This document shows, piece by piece, positions 1-10,028 of a DNA stretch of 64,000 nt. Below the pieces are notes generated by a model, which did no database searches, was not told where the DNA came from, and saw only the letters and a list, made by a program, of their open reading frames with translations. The position numbers were made by a program, and so were the translations under genes. This stretch comes from Rossellomorea vietnamensis (GTDB lineage Bacteria > Bacillota > Bacilli > Bacillales > Bacillaceae_B): assembly GCF_025398035.1 (NCBI RefSeq), contig NZ_CP104558.1, forward strand, positions 4,226,001 through 4,290,000. Direction: 5' to 3'. The stretch's first letter is position 1. Each line of letters starts with the position of its first letter.

Positions 1-299
1 AAAGCAGTCAATTACTGAAAGAATTCATCACACTTGGATTTTCTGCCGTCGTATGCAGGGCTTCCGAGAAGGTATTCGACCAGTCATGGGCCGGCAGAAT
101 GCTCGATTGGAAATTTTATAAGGATATCCACCGTATGAAAGGCTGCTGCGTCATGGGTGAAGCCGGTGAATACCACACCTTCGTCCTGGACGGTCCGATC
201 TTCTCTAAAAAAATTCACATCGTACAATCTGGAGTGGTCATGAACTCAGGACTATGGTCTTTAGATATTGAGGATTGTCGATTAGTAGAGAAAAATTGA
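1..299 (+). CDS. Dph6-like ATP pyrophosphatase (C-terminal part, 5' end outside window)
   Basis: This is the C-terminal end of an open reading frame already open at the window edge. It reads in the frame starting at base 3 and stops at 297-299. The motif GEAGEYHTFVLDGPIF and the preceding LGFSAVVCRAS segment are typical of the diphthine-ammonia ligase (Dph6/MJ0570) family of N-type ATP pyrophosphatases. Bacteria do not make diphthamide, so the substrate in this organism is unknown. In B. subtilis clpX, not this gene, precedes lonB, so its position is a local difference. No clear terminator follows before lonB. The family call is good; the function is open. Confidence 0.8.
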   Translation, partial: SSQLLKEFITLGFSAVVCRASEKVFDQSWAGRMLDWKFYKDIHRMKGCCVMGEAGEYHTFVLDGPIFSKKIHIVQSGVVMNSGLWSLDIEDCRLVEKN

Positions 300-420
300 A
301 GTAATATACATATCTTTTTATGCTTTTTAAACCATCCCCTTACCGAATTTTTTTGTTTATTCCCACAAGGTCAAGGAGATACTAACCGATAACAACTTGT
401 ATCTACTTGGAGGGAGACGA

Positions 421-2079
421 ATGAGCTTTACGAGCATCGCTTTATTCATCCAATTATTCTTCGGAATCATCATTGGATTGTACTTCTGGAATCTGTTGAA
501 AAACCAGCGAACGCAAAAAGTTTCCATTGACCGTGAATCAAAAAAAGAGATGGAAGAACTCCGAAAGATGAGGTCCATTTCACTAACTGAACCCCTTGCC
601 GAAAAAGTAAGACCCTCAAGCTTTGAAGATATTGTCGGACAGGAAGATGGCATCAAAGCATTAAAAGCAGCGATATGCAGTCCGAATCCACAGCATGTCA
701 TCATTTATGGACCGCCCGGTGTCGGAAAAACGGCAGCAGCCCGTTTGGTCCTGGAAGAAGCAAAGAAAAATATGAAGTCCCCATTCAGGTCTTCTGCCGT
801 TTTTGTTGAATTGGATGCCACTACGGCACGATTCGATGAACGGGGGATTGCCGATCCGCTGATTGGTTCCGTCCATGATCCCATCTATCAAGGGGCAGGA
901 GCCATGGGACAGGCCGGGATCCCGCAGCCAAAACAGGGAGCTGTGACAAATGCCCATGGAGGCGTATTGTTCATTGATGAAATCGGGGAATTGCACCCCA
1001 TTCAATTGAATAAGCTCTTAAAAGTATTGGAAGATCGCAGGGTGTTCCTTGAGAGCGCCTATTACAATGAAGAAAATCATCAAATTCCCACCCATATACA
1101 TGATATATTCAAAAACGGCCTTCCGGCTGATTTCCGCTTGATCGGTGCCACGACCCGTACACCGAATGAACTGCCTCCGGCGATCCGCAGCAGATGCATG
1201 GAAGTTTTCTTCAGGGAGCTTGAACATGATGAAGTGAAGAAGGTAGCGGCAGGAGCCGTTGAGAAAGTTGAAATGACGATCAGTGACAAAGGTCTCGAAA
1301 CCCTCGCATCCTATGCGCGTAACGGACGTGAAGCAGTCAATATGGTCCAGATAGCCGCCGGGGTTGCCATCACAGAAAATAGGAAAGAAATCTATGATCA
1401 TGAGCTCGAGTGGATCATTCAATCCAGTCAGCTGTCCCCGCGCTATCAGAAGAAAATCAATGAAGAAGCAACGATTGGTCTCGTCAATGGGTTAGCCGTG
1501 ACAGGACCAAACACCGGATCTTTACTTGAGATTGAAGTAAACGTCATTCCGGCTGCCGATAAGGGTACCATCAATGTGACGGGAATCGTGGAAGAAGAAA
1601 GCATCGGTGATCGGAGTAAATCCATCAGAAGAAAAAGTATGGCGAAAGGCTCAATCGAAAATGTAATCACCGTCCTTCGTTCCATGGGAGTACCTGCCGA
1701 TCAGTATGATATCCATGTGAACTTTCCAGGCGGAGTGCCGGTCGACGGACCTTCTGCAGGGATAGCCATGGCTCTCGGGATCTACTCGGCCATTTACCGG
1801 ATTCCCATCAAGCATACGATTGCCGTCACAGGTGAAATCAGTATACATGGATCTGTTAAGCCTGTCGGAGGGGTATATCCTAAGGTGAAGGGGGCCAAAC
1901 TCGCCGGTGCGACCATGGCCATCATTCCTTACGACAACCAGCAGGCGATGTTAAAAGAGATAGAAGGAATCGAAGTGGTCCCGGTCAAACAGCTAAAGGA
2001 AGTTCTTGATCTCGCCCTGATGAAGGATCACGTCTCGACACCCGATCTCGCACCTGAACAAAATAAGAAAAGTGTATAG
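421..2079 (+). CDS. lonB: ATP-dependent protease LonB
   Basis: LonB is a membrane-anchored Lon-type AAA+ protease; in B. subtilis it acts mainly in the forespore. The start at 421 follows TTGGAGGGAGACG and gives 552 residues, the B. subtilis length; an upstream in-frame ATG at 397 has no SD. Residues 5-25 form a membrane anchor. Walker A GPPGVGKT is at 97-104 and Walker B is FIDE. The C-terminal protease domain carries the Ser445 (GPSAG) and Lys488 dyad, 43 residues apart as in other Lon proteases. The substrate-recognition N domain of LonA is absent, as expected for LonB. A strong terminator follows, so lonA has its own promoter. Confidence 0.96.
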   Translation: MSFTSIALFIQLFFGIIIGLYFWNLLKNQRTQKVSIDRESKKEMEELRKMRSISLTEPLAEKVRPSSFEDIVGQEDGIKALKAAICSPNPQHVIIYGPPGVGKTAAARLVLEEAKKNMKSPFRSSAVFVELDATTARFDERGIADPLIGSVHDPIYQGAGAMGQAGIPQPKQGAVTNAHGGVLFIDEIGELHPIQLNKLLKVLEDRRVFLESAYYNEENHQIPTHIHDIFKNGLPADFRLIGATTRTPNELPPAIRSRCMEVFFRELEHDEVKKVAAGAVEKVEMTISDKGLETLASYARNGREAVNMVQIAAGVAITENRKEIYDHELEWIIQSSQLSPRYQKKINEEATIGLVNGLAVTGPNTGSLLEIEVNVIPAADKGTINVTGIVEEESIGDRSKSIRRKSMAKGSIENVITVLRSMGVPADQYDIHVNFPGGVPVDGPSAGIAMALGIYSAIYRIPIKHTIAVTGEISIHGSVKPVGGVYPKVKGAKLAGATMAIIPYDNQQAMLKEIEGIEVVPVKQLKEVLDLALMKDHVSTPDLAPEQNKKSV

Positions 2080-2086
2080 ACTGTTG

Positions 2087-2120
2087 ACCGATTCGGGTCT
2101 ATCCGAATCGGTTTGTTTTT
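2087..2120 (+). terminator. Rho-independent terminator of lonB
   Basis: A perfect 10-bp stem (ACCGATTCGG / CCGAATCGGT) with a 6-nt loop is followed by TTTGTTTTT. Confidence 0.9.
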
Positions 2121-2249
2121 GAATAACTCGAAAAGGAATAAGCGACACCCCTTTCGAATAAAGTTGTAAATACCTATTTAATAGACACTACCTAGTAAAT
2201 AAGTTAGAATTGTACAAAGACTCATGAGCAAAATTCGGAGGTGTTATAT

Positions 2250-4574
2250 GTGGCTAAACAAAATAATTTAACGGTTCCCCTCCTTCCATTAAGAGGCTTA
2301 CTTGTGTATCCAACAATGGTCTTGCATTTAGATGTTGGACGTGAGCGCTCCGTTCAAGCTTTAGAAAAAGCGATGATGGATGATCATTTAATTTTCTTAA
2401 CTACTCAAAGAGATATGAATATAGATGAGCCAACACAGGAAGATTTCTACGAGATGGGAACTCTTACAAAGGTCAAGCAGATGCTCAAGCTGCCAAATGG
2501 GACCATCAGGGTGCTTGTCGAGGGAATGAATCGTGCGTCTATTACGTCATTCACCGGGCAAAAGGACTTCTATGAAGTAACGGTGAAGGAATTTCATGAT
2601 TCTGAAGGGAAGGAATCGGAAACAGACGCGTTGATGAGGACGTTACTCAATTATTTCGAACAATACATAAAGCTATCAAAGAAAGTATCAGCCGAAACGT
2701 ATTCAACCGTTTCAGATATTGAAGAACCGGGAAGGCTCGCGGATATCGTGGCATCCCATCTGCCCCTCAAGATGAAGGAAAAGCAAAACGTCCTGGAAAC
2801 ACTCGATATTAAGAAGCGGCTTCAAATGGTGATCGAAACGATCAACAATGAAAAAGAAGTACTGAGCTTAGAGAAAAAAATCGGGCAGCGTGTCAAACGT
2901 TCAATGGAAAGAACCCAGAAAGAGTATTATCTTCGGGAGCAAATGAAAGCCATTCAAAAAGAGTTGGGTGACAAAGAAGGTAAAACGGGTGAAATTGAAG
3001 ATTTAACGGCGAAGATCGAACAGGCCAATATGCCTGAAGAAGTAGAACTTACGGCATTAAAGGAGCTTGCCCGCTATGAGAAAGTGCCTTCAAGCTCTGC
3101 TGAAAGCTCTGTGATCCGAAATTACATCGAGTGGCTTGTTTCTTTACCATGGTCCACCGAAACGGAAGACCAGTTGGACATCAAGCGGTCTGAACAGATT
3201 TTAAACAGGGATCATTACGGTCTTGAAAAGGTCAAGGAAAGGGTTCTTGAATATCTTGCCGTTCAGCAGCTGACTCAATCCCTGAAAGGGCCGATTCTGT
3301 GTTTGGCCGGACCTCCAGGGGTCGGGAAAACGAGCTTGGCCCGTTCCGTGGCTGAATCACTGGGGCGGAATTTTGTACGAATCTCCCTTGGAGGCGTCCG
3401 TGATGAATCCGAAATCAGGGGACACAGACGTACGTATGTAGGAGCCATGCCCGGCAGGATCATCCGCGGTATGAAAAAGGCAGGTACTATCAACCCTGTG
3501 TTCCTTCTCGATGAAATCGATAAAATGTCCAGTGATTTCAGGGGAGATCCTTCTTCTGCGATGCTTGAAGTACTGGATCCCGAACAAAATTCAAACTTTA
3601 GTGATCACTATATTGAAGAGACATACGACTTATCAAAAGTGATGTTCATTGCAACGGCCAATGACCTATCCACCATACCGGGACCACTTCGGGACAGGAT
3701 GGAAATCATTACGATTGCCGGTTATACGGAGCTTGAAAAGTTAAACATTGCAAAGCATCATTTACTGGAAAAGCAAATCAAGGATCATGGATTGACCAAA
3801 TCCAAGCTTCAAGTGAGAGATGAAGCGATCGTTGATATCGTCCGCTATTATACCAGGGAAGCCGGTGTAAGGAGCCTGGAGCGCCAGCTGGCCGCTCTTT
3901 GCAGAAAAACGGCGAAGATCATCGTTTCGGGTGATAAGAAGAGAGTCGTGATCACTTCAAGCAATATAGAAGAGTTCCTCGGAAAGAGAAAATTCCGTTA
4001 CGGCCAGGCAGAAATCGAAAATCAGATCGGTGTATCAACCGGTCTTGCCTACACGACGGTCGGAGGGGATACCCTTCAAATCGAAGTATCCCTCGCACCG
4101 GGTAAAGGGAAGCTTGTCCTGACCGGGAAACTGGGAGACGTCATGAAGGAGTCTGCTCAAACGGCCTTCAGCTACGTACGTTCGAAGGCAGGGGAACTTG
4201 GGATCGATGAGAATTTCCACGAGAAATATGATATACACATCCACGTTCCAGAAGGGGCAGTCCCGAAAGATGGTCCATCAGCCGGGATCACGATCACAAC
4301 GGCACTCGTATCAGCCCTGACAGGGAAATACGTGAACCGTGAAGTGGGGATGACGGGTGAAATGACCCTGAGAGGAAGAGTCCTTCCAATCGGCGGAGTG
4401 AAAGAAAAAACATTAAGTGCTCATCGTGCCGGGATTAAAACGATTATCCTTCCGAAAGATAATGAAAAGGATATAGATGATATTCCTGAAAGCGTGAGGG
4501 GAGAATTAACGTTCATCCTTGTATCTCACATCGATGAAGTCTTAGAGAAAGCATTAGTAGGTGAAAAGAAGTGA
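2250..4574 (+). CDS. lonA: ATP-dependent protease LonA
   Basis: LonA is the soluble housekeeping Lon protease that degrades misfolded and regulatory proteins. The start is GTG at 2250, behind the SD CGGAGGTG at 2236-2242, giving 774 residues, the same as B. subtilis LonA; the longer start at 2241 would lie inside the SD. The N-terminal LAN domain begins at [12 protein letters not shown], a coiled region follows, then the AAA+ module with GPPGVGKT at 354-361. The protease domain carries Ser677 (DGPSAG) and Lys720 (GGVKEK). The last four bases overlap ysxC, so the two are translationally coupled. No CtsR-type operator was recognised upstream. Confidence 0.97.
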   Translation: MAKQNNLTVPLLPLRGLLVYPTMVLHLDVGRERSVQALEKAMMDDHLIFLTTQRDMNIDEPTQEDFYEMGTLTKVKQMLKLPNGTIRVLVEGMNRASITSFTGQKDFYEVTVKEFHDSEGKESETDALMRTLLNYFEQYIKLSKKVSAETYSTVSDIEEPGRLADIVASHLPLKMKEKQNVLETLDIKKRLQMVIETINNEKEVLSLEKKIGQRVKRSMERTQKEYYLREQMKAIQKELGDKEGKTGEIEDLTAKIEQANMPEEVELTALKELARYEKVPSSSAESSVIRNYIEWLVSLPWSTETEDQLDIKRSEQILNRDHYGLEKVKERVLEYLAVQQLTQSLKGPILCLAGPPGVGKTSLARSVAESLGRNFVRISLGGVRDESEIRGHRRTYVGAMPGRIIRGMKKAGTINPVFLLDEIDKMSSDFRGDPSSAMLEVLDPEQNSNFSDHYIEETYDLSKVMFIATANDLSTIPGPLRDRMEIITIAGYTELEKLNIAKHHLLEKQIKDHGLTKSKLQVRDEAIVDIVRYYTREAGVRSLERQLAALCRKTAKIIVSGDKKRVVITSSNIEEFLGKRKFRYGQAEIENQIGVSTGLAYTTVGGDTLQIEVSLAPGKGKLVLTGKLGDVMKESAQTAFSYVRSKAGELGIDENFHEKYDIHIHVPEGAVPKDGPSAGITITTALVSALTGKYVNREVGMTGEMTLRGRVLPIGGVKEKTLSAHRAGIKTIILPKDNEKDIDDIPESVRGELTFILVSHIDEVLEKALVGEKK

Positions 4575-5155
4575 AAGTAAATCAAGTTGAGCTAGTCATC
4601 AGTGCGGTCAGGCCTGAACAATACCCTGGCGATATCCTTCCAGAGTTTGCCTTGGCCGGGCGCTCTAACGTAGGAAAATCCTCATTCATCAATAAAATGA
4701 TCGGAAGGAAGAGCATGGCGAGGATTTCATCCAAGCCTGGTAAAACCCAGACGCTGAACTTCTATAAAATAGAAGAAACCCTCTATTATGTGGATGTTCC
4801 CGGTTATGGTTTTGCCAAAGTATCCAAAACCGAGCGGGAAGCATGGGGAAAGATGATTGAAACCTATATCACTTCCCGTGAGCAGCTAAGGGCGGTCATC
4901 CTGATCGTGGATCTGCGCCATGCCCCGACCAAGGATGATGTGATGATGTATGATTTCCTCAAGCATCACGGACTGCCATGCATCGTCATTGCCACCAAAG
5001 CGGACAAGATCCCGAAAGGTAAGTGGCAGAAGCACCTGAAAGTCACAAAGGAAACCCTGAACATGGACAGTGAAGACGACCTTATCATGTTCTCTTCCGA
5101 AACAGGCCTTGGAAAAGACAAAGCCTGGGACGCCATCAAATCGTATTATAAATGA
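4571..5155 (+). CDS. ysxC: Ribosome-biogenesis GTPase YsxC/EngB
   Basis: YsxC is an essential TRAFAC GTPase needed for late assembly of the 50S ribosomal subunit. The protein has 194 residues, the usual length. It shows G1 GRSNVGKS, G3 DVPG and G4 TKAD, with switch I around [11 protein letters not shown]. The GTG start at 4571 overlaps the lonA stop (GTGA) and no other SD-supported start exists. The pair lonA-ysxC is conserved in Bacillaceae. A strong terminator follows at once, closing the operon. Confidence 0.96.
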   Translation: MKVNQVELVISAVRPEQYPGDILPEFALAGRSNVGKSSFINKMIGRKSMARISSKPGKTQTLNFYKIEETLYYVDVPGYGFAKVSKTEREAWGKMIETYITSREQLRAVILIVDLRHAPTKDDVMMYDFLKHHGLPCIVIATKADKIPKGKWQKHLKVTKETLNMDSEDDLIMFSSETGLGKDKAWDAIKSYYK

Positions 5156-5161
5156 TCTTTT

Positions 5162-5203
5162 AAAGAACCGATTTCCATTTGTGGAGATCGGTTCTTTTTT
5201 TTT
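5162..5203 (+). terminator. Terminator of lonA-ysxC
   Basis: A long stem (AAAGAACCGAT..TCCA / TGGAGATCGGTTCTTT, one mismatch) ends in a run of nine T. Confidence 0.92.
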
Positions 5204-5381
5204 ACTTAAAAGTAGTAATAAAGAAGGTCTACCGAAGTCCGTATAAGGTTTTTTGGCCTATAGGACGAAAGGATATGAAAGGAAATGAAAGGATAGGGAC
5301 GCATATGTATCCATATCAAAGCTGAATGGGTTTCATCCACCAAAATGGATAATTATAAGCTGTGGAAGCTATATTTGAATT
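5204..5381 (+). other. Intergenic stretch with GAAAGGA repeats, no gene seen
   Basis: Between the ysxC terminator and the transporter promoter there is no convincing reading frame. Bases 5268-5297 hold three spaced copies of GAAAGGA. No known riboswitch or protein-binding motif was recognised. Confidence 0.4.
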
Positions 5382-5410
5382 TTGAGAATTTTCTCTTTTG
5401 TTGATAAAAT
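5382..5410 (+). promoter_or_regulatory. Sigma-A promoter of the amino-acid ABC operon
   Basis: TTGAGA and TAAAAT are separated by 17 bp, with an extended -10 TG at 5402-5403. The transcript would carry about 40 nt of leader before the SD AGGGGGA. Confidence 0.75.
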
Positions 5411-5458
5411 TATGAAAGATTAAAAATATTACAAGCTACATAAGGGGGACTCTAGACA

Positions 5459-6241
5459 GTGAAGAATTTGAAAAGCCTGGTCTTATTAGTACTTGCTGCA
5501 CTTCTTCTATCCGCTTGCGGAGACAAAGCTACTACAGAGAGTGGTGCCAAGTTAGTGGAGGAAGGCAAATTCGTTTATGCAGCTTCCGGTGAATTCAAGC
5601 CATTCAGTGTGACGAATGACGATGGAACCATGTCAGGTTTCGATATTGAAGTGGCAGAAGCCGTTGCGAAAGAAATGGGTCTTGAACCCGAGCAGAAGAA
5701 ATTTAAATTTGCAGGAATTGTAGAAGGGGTCAAATCCGGACGTTTCGACGCGGCGGTCGCCAGTCACACGATCACGGAAGATCGTTTGAAGGAAGTAGAC
5801 TTCTCAACTCCTTATTATTATTCAGGTCCACAGATTTTCGTCCGTAAAGACAGTGATGTTGAAACCCTGGATGATTTGAAGGACAAGGAAATTGCCGTAT
5901 CAAAGGGATCGACATACTCAGATACCGCAAAGGAAGTAACGGATAAAATTCAGGCATACGATAGTGACGTTGTGGCCCTTGAAGCGTTAAACAAAGGAAA
6001 ACACGATGCCGTCATCACAGACTTCATTACAGGTAAAGAAGCGATTGCTTCAGGCCTGAACATCGAAGCACGTGAACTGATCGGACGCAGTGAGCAGGCA
6101 ATCGCCGTCAGTAAAGATAATGAGAAGCTATTAAAAGAAGTCAATCAAGCTCTTGAAGCATTAAGAGAAGACGGTACATTGAAGAAAATCAGTGAAAAAT
6201 ATTTCAAAACAGATATTACATCAGATCCCGAGAAAGAGTAA
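5459..6241 (+). CDS. Amino-acid ABC transporter substrate-binding lipoprotein
   Basis: This is a family 3 extracellular solute-binding protein for polar amino acids, 260 residues long. The signal peptide ends in a lipobox (LLLSAC, Cys19), so the mature protein is lipid-anchored outside the membrane. The SBP_bac_3 fold follows, with VYAASGEFKPFS, SGFDIEVAEAVA and DGTLKKISEKYF as family signatures. The GTG start at 5459 sits 9 nt after GGGGG. It heads an operon with a permease and an ATPase. The exact substrate (cystine, glutamine or arginine type) cannot be told from sequence. An intercistronic hairpin follows, probably making this the most abundant product. Confidence 0.92.
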   Translation: MKNLKSLVLLVLAALLLSACGDKATTESGAKLVEEGKFVYAASGEFKPFSVTNDDGTMSGFDIEVAEAVAKEMGLEPEQKKFKFAGIVEGVKSGRFDAAVASHTITEDRLKEVDFSTPYYYSGPQIFVRKDSDVETLDDLKDKEIAVSKGSTYSDTAKEVTDKIQAYDSDVVALEALNKGKHDAVITDFITGKEAIASGLNIEARELIGRSEQAIAVSKDNEKLLKEVNQALEALREDGTLKKISEKYFKTDITSDPEKE

Positions 6242-6258
6242 GAGCAGCATGACACAGA

Positions 6259-6293
6259 GCGAATGTGCTTCTATGCGCATTCGCTTTTTGTCT
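6259..6293 (+). terminator. Intercistronic attenuating terminator
   Basis: The stem GCGAATGTGC / GCGCATTCGC with a 6-nt loop is followed by TTTTTGTCTT. It lies between the binding-protein and permease genes, where partial termination would give excess binding protein. Confidence 0.75.
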
Positions 6294-6325
6294 TAAAGTG
6301 GAAAAAATCGAACGGAGGGAAGTCC

Positions 6326-6973
6326 ATGCACTTTTTAGAAACCTTTGCAGGTACATATGATGTTTTTCTGAAAGGGATGCTGTTAACATTCCAGTTAACC
6401 TTTGTTTCTGTCCTGATTGCGATTGTGATCGGTCTGTTTTTCGCTTTCCTGAAGATTTCAGGGATCAAGCCTTTGTCCCTGATTGCGGATTTATACATTT
6501 TTGTTGTAAGGGGTACACCATTAATCGTTCAAATTTTCATTTTCTATTTCGGTTTGACCTCCTTGAATATTTCAGGCTTCTGGTCGGTCGTCATGGGTCT
6601 TGCTTTCCATAATGGGGCCTATATCGCAGAGATCTTCCGGGGAGCCATTCAGTCCATCGACAAAGGGCAAATGGAAGCCGGGCGTTCCCTTGGGATGTCC
6701 CTTGGATTGTCCATGAGAAGGATCATCCTTCCTCAGGCATTCAGGCGTGCCCTGCCGCCTCTGGGTAATCAATTTATCATTGCATTGAAGGATTCATCCC
6801 TTGCTTCCTTCATCGGGATGTTCGAATTGTTCAGCGTGGCAACGACACTCGGATCGAATAATTTTGATTATATGACCTATTTGCTCGTCGTAGCAATCTA
6901 TTACCTGGTTCTTGTTTTACTATTCTCAACAATTGTCAATGTAATTGAAAAACGTATGTCCATCAGTGATTAA
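6326..6973 (+). CDS. Amino-acid ABC transporter permease
   Basis: This is the inner-membrane channel subunit of the polar amino-acid importer, HisM/GlnP type, 215 residues. The start at 6326 follows ACGGAGGGAAGTCC; the longer frame from 6263 would run through the intercistronic hairpin. Several membrane segments are visible. The EAA loop that docks on the ATPase is present ([21 protein letters not shown]), with the family signature [15 protein letters not shown] region after it. One permease gene implies a homodimer. The ATPase gene follows after 22 bp. Confidence 0.93.
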   Translation: MHFLETFAGTYDVFLKGMLLTFQLTFVSVLIAIVIGLFFAFLKISGIKPLSLIADLYIFVVRGTPLIVQIFIFYFGLTSLNISGFWSVVMGLAFHNGAYIAEIFRGAIQSIDKGQMEAGRSLGMSLGLSMRRIILPQAFRRALPPLGNQFIIALKDSSLASFIGMFELFSVATTLGSNNFDYMTYLLVVAIYYLVLVLLFSTIVNVIEKRMSISD

Positions 6974-6995
6974 GAATGACGCAGGAGGGATGAGT

Positions 6996-7730
6996 ATGAG
7001 TCAGGAAATGATTAAAGTAGAGAAACTTAATAAATCCTTTGGTGATTTACATGTATTGAAGGACATTGATATCAGTGTAAGGGAAAGTGACGTGGTTTGT
7101 CTCATTGGGGCCAGTGGATCTGGGAAGAGTACACTGCTTCGCTGCTTGAACTTCCTTGAGCTGAAAGATAATGGGAAGGTTGTCATCGAAGGCGATGAAG
7201 TCAACCAGGATACCCATGATCTGAATAAAATCCGTCAAAAGGTAGGGATGGTGTTCCAGCATTTCTATCTTTTCCCCCACAAAACCGTATTGGAAAATGT
7301 GATGGAGGCACCGGTGTACGTAAAGGGTATCTCTAAGGCGGAAGCAAGGAAGGATGCCAAAGAACTGTTAAAAAAGGTCGGTCTTGGGGATAAAGAAAAT
7401 GTCTACCCGTCCAAGCTTTCCGGGGGACAGAAGCAGCGTGTCGCCATCGCCAGGGCCCTTGCCATGAAGCCTGATATCATGCTGTTCGATGAGCCCACCT
7501 CGGCACTTGATCCGGAATTGGTCGGTGAGGTACTCGCTACCATGAAGGAGCTTGCTTTAGAAGGGATGACGATGGTCGTCGTGACACATGAAATGGGATT
7601 TGCCCGTGAAGTGGCCGATTGGGTCGTCTATATGCATGATGGACGCATCGTCGAAGTGGGACCCCCACAGGAATTATTCCACTCTCCAAAAGAACAGAGG
7701 ACGAAAGAATTTTTGGACTCGGTTCTCTAA
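6996..7730 (+). CDS. Amino-acid ABC transporter ATP-binding protein
   Basis: This is the GlnQ/HisP-type ATPase of the importer, 244 residues. The ATG at 6996 lies 6 nt after AGGAGGG; the frame is open further upstream but without an SD. Walker A is GASGSGKST, the Q-loop [11 protein letters not shown], the signature LSGGQKQR, Walker [15 protein letters not shown] and the switch His is in VVTHEMGFA. It completes the three-gene cassette. A bidirectional terminator separates it from the convergent ysxD. Confidence 0.95.
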   Translation: MSQEMIKVEKLNKSFGDLHVLKDIDISVRESDVVCLIGASGSGKSTLLRCLNFLELKDNGKVVIEGDEVNQDTHDLNKIRQKVGMVFQHFYLFPHKTVLENVMEAPVYVKGISKAEARKDAKELLKKVGLGDKENVYPSKLSGGQKQRVAIARALAMKPDIMLFDEPTSALDPELVGEVLATMKELALEGMTMVVVTHEMGFAREVADWVVYMHDGRIVEVGPPQELFHSPKEQRTKEFLDSVL

Positions 7731-7743
7731 TACACGAGAAAAG

Positions 7744-7770
7744 GCCCGGATGCGATTCCGGGCTTTTTTT
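7744..7770. terminator. Bidirectional terminator between ABC operon and ysxD
   Basis: Stem GCCCGGA / TCCGGGC with T7 on the plus strand and TTTTCTC on the minus strand; it sits between two convergent stop codons. Confidence 0.88.
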
Positions 7771-7775
7771 CTTGC

Positions 7776-8261
7776 CTATTTTTTTCTTACAAATAATAAG
7801 TAAACCCCTATCCCGATAATGACGATGGGCCAGAATTCCCACGCGCTTCCCACGCTTCCTTCGATGAAACCGAACCATCGCACCACTTTATCAGAGAATA
7901 GAAGAATGATAGAGAGTGTCAGAAAGAGCACTCCTTGAAATAAGCCGGCACGTGTCTTCTGATATCTGAGAAGAAAACCGAGGGCGATGATGAGGATAAA
8001 GGTCCCCATATGATCCGGCCAAACGTCAAGCTTGTTGACCACATGGAAATGCAGTCCGAATCCAACCAGGATCGTACCGGGCAGGATGGCTTCATAATCC
8101 CTTCCCCCGTATCCCTGACCGAGAAAAGCGAGTCCGACAATAATAAGCAAAGTGGGCCACGTAAAAAATTCCTGAAATAATACAATGTTCGCCTGCTGTA
8201 AGTAAAAGTAGGCCCCAAACCCAATTAAGATGATTCCGGGGAATATTCGCTGCTGCTTCAT
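7776..8261 (-). CDS. ysxD: Multi-pass membrane protein YsxD-like
   Basis: This is a 161-residue integral membrane protein with about five or six hydrophobic segments. It has glycine-rich repeats (FPGIILIGFGAYFYL and LPGTILVGFGLHFHV) and ends in WPIVIIGIGVYLLF, resembling the LiaI/LiaF-like membrane domain. The start is preceded by AGGAGGAAAAGA on the minus strand. Its place between ysxC and hemA matches ysxD of B. subtilis, whose function is unknown, so the symbol rests mainly on position. The two internal repeats suggest duplication of a two-helix unit. Confidence 0.8.
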   Translation of the reverse strand: MKQQRIFPGIILIGFGAYFYLQQANIVLFQEFFTWPTLLIIVGLAFLGQGYGGRDYEAILPGTILVGFGLHFHVVNKLDVWPDHMGTFILIIALGFLLRYQKTRAGLFQGVLFLTLSIILLFSDKVVRWFGFIEGSVGSAWEFWPIVIIGIGVYLLFVRKK

Positions 8262-8279
8262 TCTTTTCCTCCTGAAAAT

Positions 8280-8610
8280 TAGTAAAATTTCGGTTTTAAT
8301 TCCTATTTTTTAAGGGAAAATGACACATAATATGAAAAATCGATCCCTTTGTTCCGATGAATCGTGAGAAAGCTTTCCATTACTTGATTCTTTAGGCTTG
8401 TTTTGGTACCCTACATTAGTAGGCAAATGTCGAAATATAAAAGATTTAAGAAGAATTGAAAATGCTTTCAAGCTTATTTCTTTCTTCTACTTAAATGTAA
8501 TGATGAAAGTGATGTTTAGCAAGTCCCGGAAGAATCATTCGATTCTACCCCCTTAACTGTAGCACAGGTTTCAATTTCTGTTCACATTTCAGGGCCTGAG
8601 GACTTATTTG
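8280..8610. other. Intergenic region upstream of hemA, no gene seen
   Basis: About 330 bp of A+T-rich sequence between the divergent ysxD and hemA. No open frame with an SD and no known leader RNA was seen. The only clear signal is the hemA promoter at its right end. Confidence 0.5.
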
Positions 8611-8614
8611 GACA

Positions 8615-8631
8615 TGTTATAATAACAGTAA
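8615..8631 (+). promoter_or_regulatory. hemA extended -10 promoter with overlapping PerR-like box
   Basis: TGTTATAAT at 8615-8623 is an extended -10 element; no good -35 is seen. The 15 bases 8617-8631 match the 7-1-7 PerR consensus (TTATAAT-N-ATTATAA) at 11 of 14 positions, with the first half perfect. The hemAXCDBL operon of B. subtilis is repressed by PerR, which fits. The promoter call is firmer than the operator. Confidence 0.55.
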
Positions 8632-8660
8632 TGATTTTACTTGGGGGTGTAGTGCATAGC

Positions 8661-10013
8661 ATGTATACAATAGTCGTTGGTTTAAATTATAAAACGGCCC
8701 CTGTAGAGATTCGTGAGCGTTTATCTTTCAATGAAACTGATCTTCCTTTAGCCATGAAAACATTAAAGGAAAAGAAAAGCATCCTTGAAAATGTGATTGT
8801 TTCTACATGTAATAGAACGGAAGTTTATGCGGTAGTGGATCAGCTTCATACAGGTCGTTATTATATTAAAGAATTTTTATCTCAATGGTTTGATATAGAT
8901 AAAGAGGAGTTCACGCCTTATCTGTTCATTTATGAACAAGAAGGAGCGGTCGAACACCTGTTTAAGGTTGCCTGTGGATTGAACTCCATGGTCCTCGGGG
9001 AAACCCAGATCCTTGGACAAATCCGTTCAAGCTTCCTGAATGCCCAGGAGTCGGGAGCGACGGGTACCGTATTTAATCATCTGTTCAAGCAGGCGGTGAC
9101 GGTTGCGAAAAAGGGTCACTCGGAAACAGAGATTGGTTCCAATGCGGTATCAGTCAGCTATGCGGCCGTTGAATTGGCTAAGAAGGTATTCGGCAGCCTG
9201 GAGGGTAAGCATGTCCTCATACTTGGTGCAGGGAAAATGGGGGAACTTGCCATCAAGAATCTTCATGGCAGTGGAGCCACCAAGGTGACCGTGATCAACC
9301 GTACGTTTGAGAAGGCCCAAACCCTGGCAGAGCGTTTCAGCGGTAATGCGAAGACGATGCAGGAGCTTCAATGCGCCCTTGTAGAAGCGGATATCATGAT
9401 CAGTTCCACGGGAGCAAAGGATTTTGTCATCACGAAAGAAATGATGTCCCATGTGGAAAGCATGAGGAAGGGCCGTCCCTTATTCATGGTGGACATTGCG
9501 GTACCGAGGGACTTAGATCCTGCAATCGGCCAGCTGGAGAGCGTATTCCTTTATGATATCGATGATTTGGAAGGCATCGTCCAGGCGAATCTCGCCGAAC
9601 GCAAAAAGGCGGCTGAGCAAATTGAAATCATGATTGAAGCGGAAATTGTTGCGTTTAAAGAATGGTTGAATATGCTCGGTGTGGTGCCGGTCATCTCTGC
9701 CCTCAGGCAGAAGGCACTTTCCATCCAGGCAGATACGATGGAAAGCATCGAACGGAAAATGCCTGATTTAACCGATCGTGAACGCAAAGTTTTGAATAAG
9801 CACACAAAAAGCATCATCAATCAGTTATTAAAAGATCCGATCCTCCAGGCGAAGGAATTTGCAGGTCTTCCGGATGCAGAAGATAAGCTGGATTTATTCA
9901 TCAACATTTTTAACATTGAACAAGAAGTGTTAGAGCAGAAACAAGTGAAAGCAGCCAACGAAAAGACTGAGAGCAATCATAGCTTTACACCACAACCCTC
10001 TTTTCAAGCATAA
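8661..10013 (+). CDS. hemA: Glutamyl-tRNA reductase
   Basis: HemA reduces glutamyl-tRNA to glutamate-1-semialdehyde with NADPH, the first committed step of C5 haem synthesis. The protein has 450 residues. Catalytic Cys50 lies in STCNRTEVY, the NADPH fold carries [12 protein letters not shown], and a C-terminal dimerisation helix follows. The start chosen ([14 protein letters not shown]) matches family N-termini. A GTG at 8652 is closer to the SD TTGGGGGTG and is a possible alternative. hemX follows after 15 bp. In B. subtilis HemX and haem status control HemA stability. Confidence 0.96.
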   Translation: MYTIVVGLNYKTAPVEIRERLSFNETDLPLAMKTLKEKKSILENVIVSTCNRTEVYAVVDQLHTGRYYIKEFLSQWFDIDKEEFTPYLFIYEQEGAVEHLFKVACGLNSMVLGETQILGQIRSSFLNAQESGATGTVFNHLFKQAVTVAKKGHSETEIGSNAVSVSYAAVELAKKVFGSLEGKHVLILGAGKMGELAIKNLHGSGATKVTVINRTFEKAQTLAERFSGNAKTMQELQCALVEADIMISSTGAKDFVITKEMMSHVESMRKGRPLFMVDIAVPRDLDPAIGQLESVFLYDIDDLEGIVQANLAERKKAAEQIEIMIEAEIVAFKEWLNMLGVVPVISALRQKALSIQADTMESIERKMPDLTDRERKVLNKHTKSIINQLLKDPILQAKEFAGLPDAEDKLDLFINIFNIEQEVLEQKQVKAANEKTESNHSFTPQPSFQA

Positions 10014-10028
10014 GTGAGGTTAATGTCG

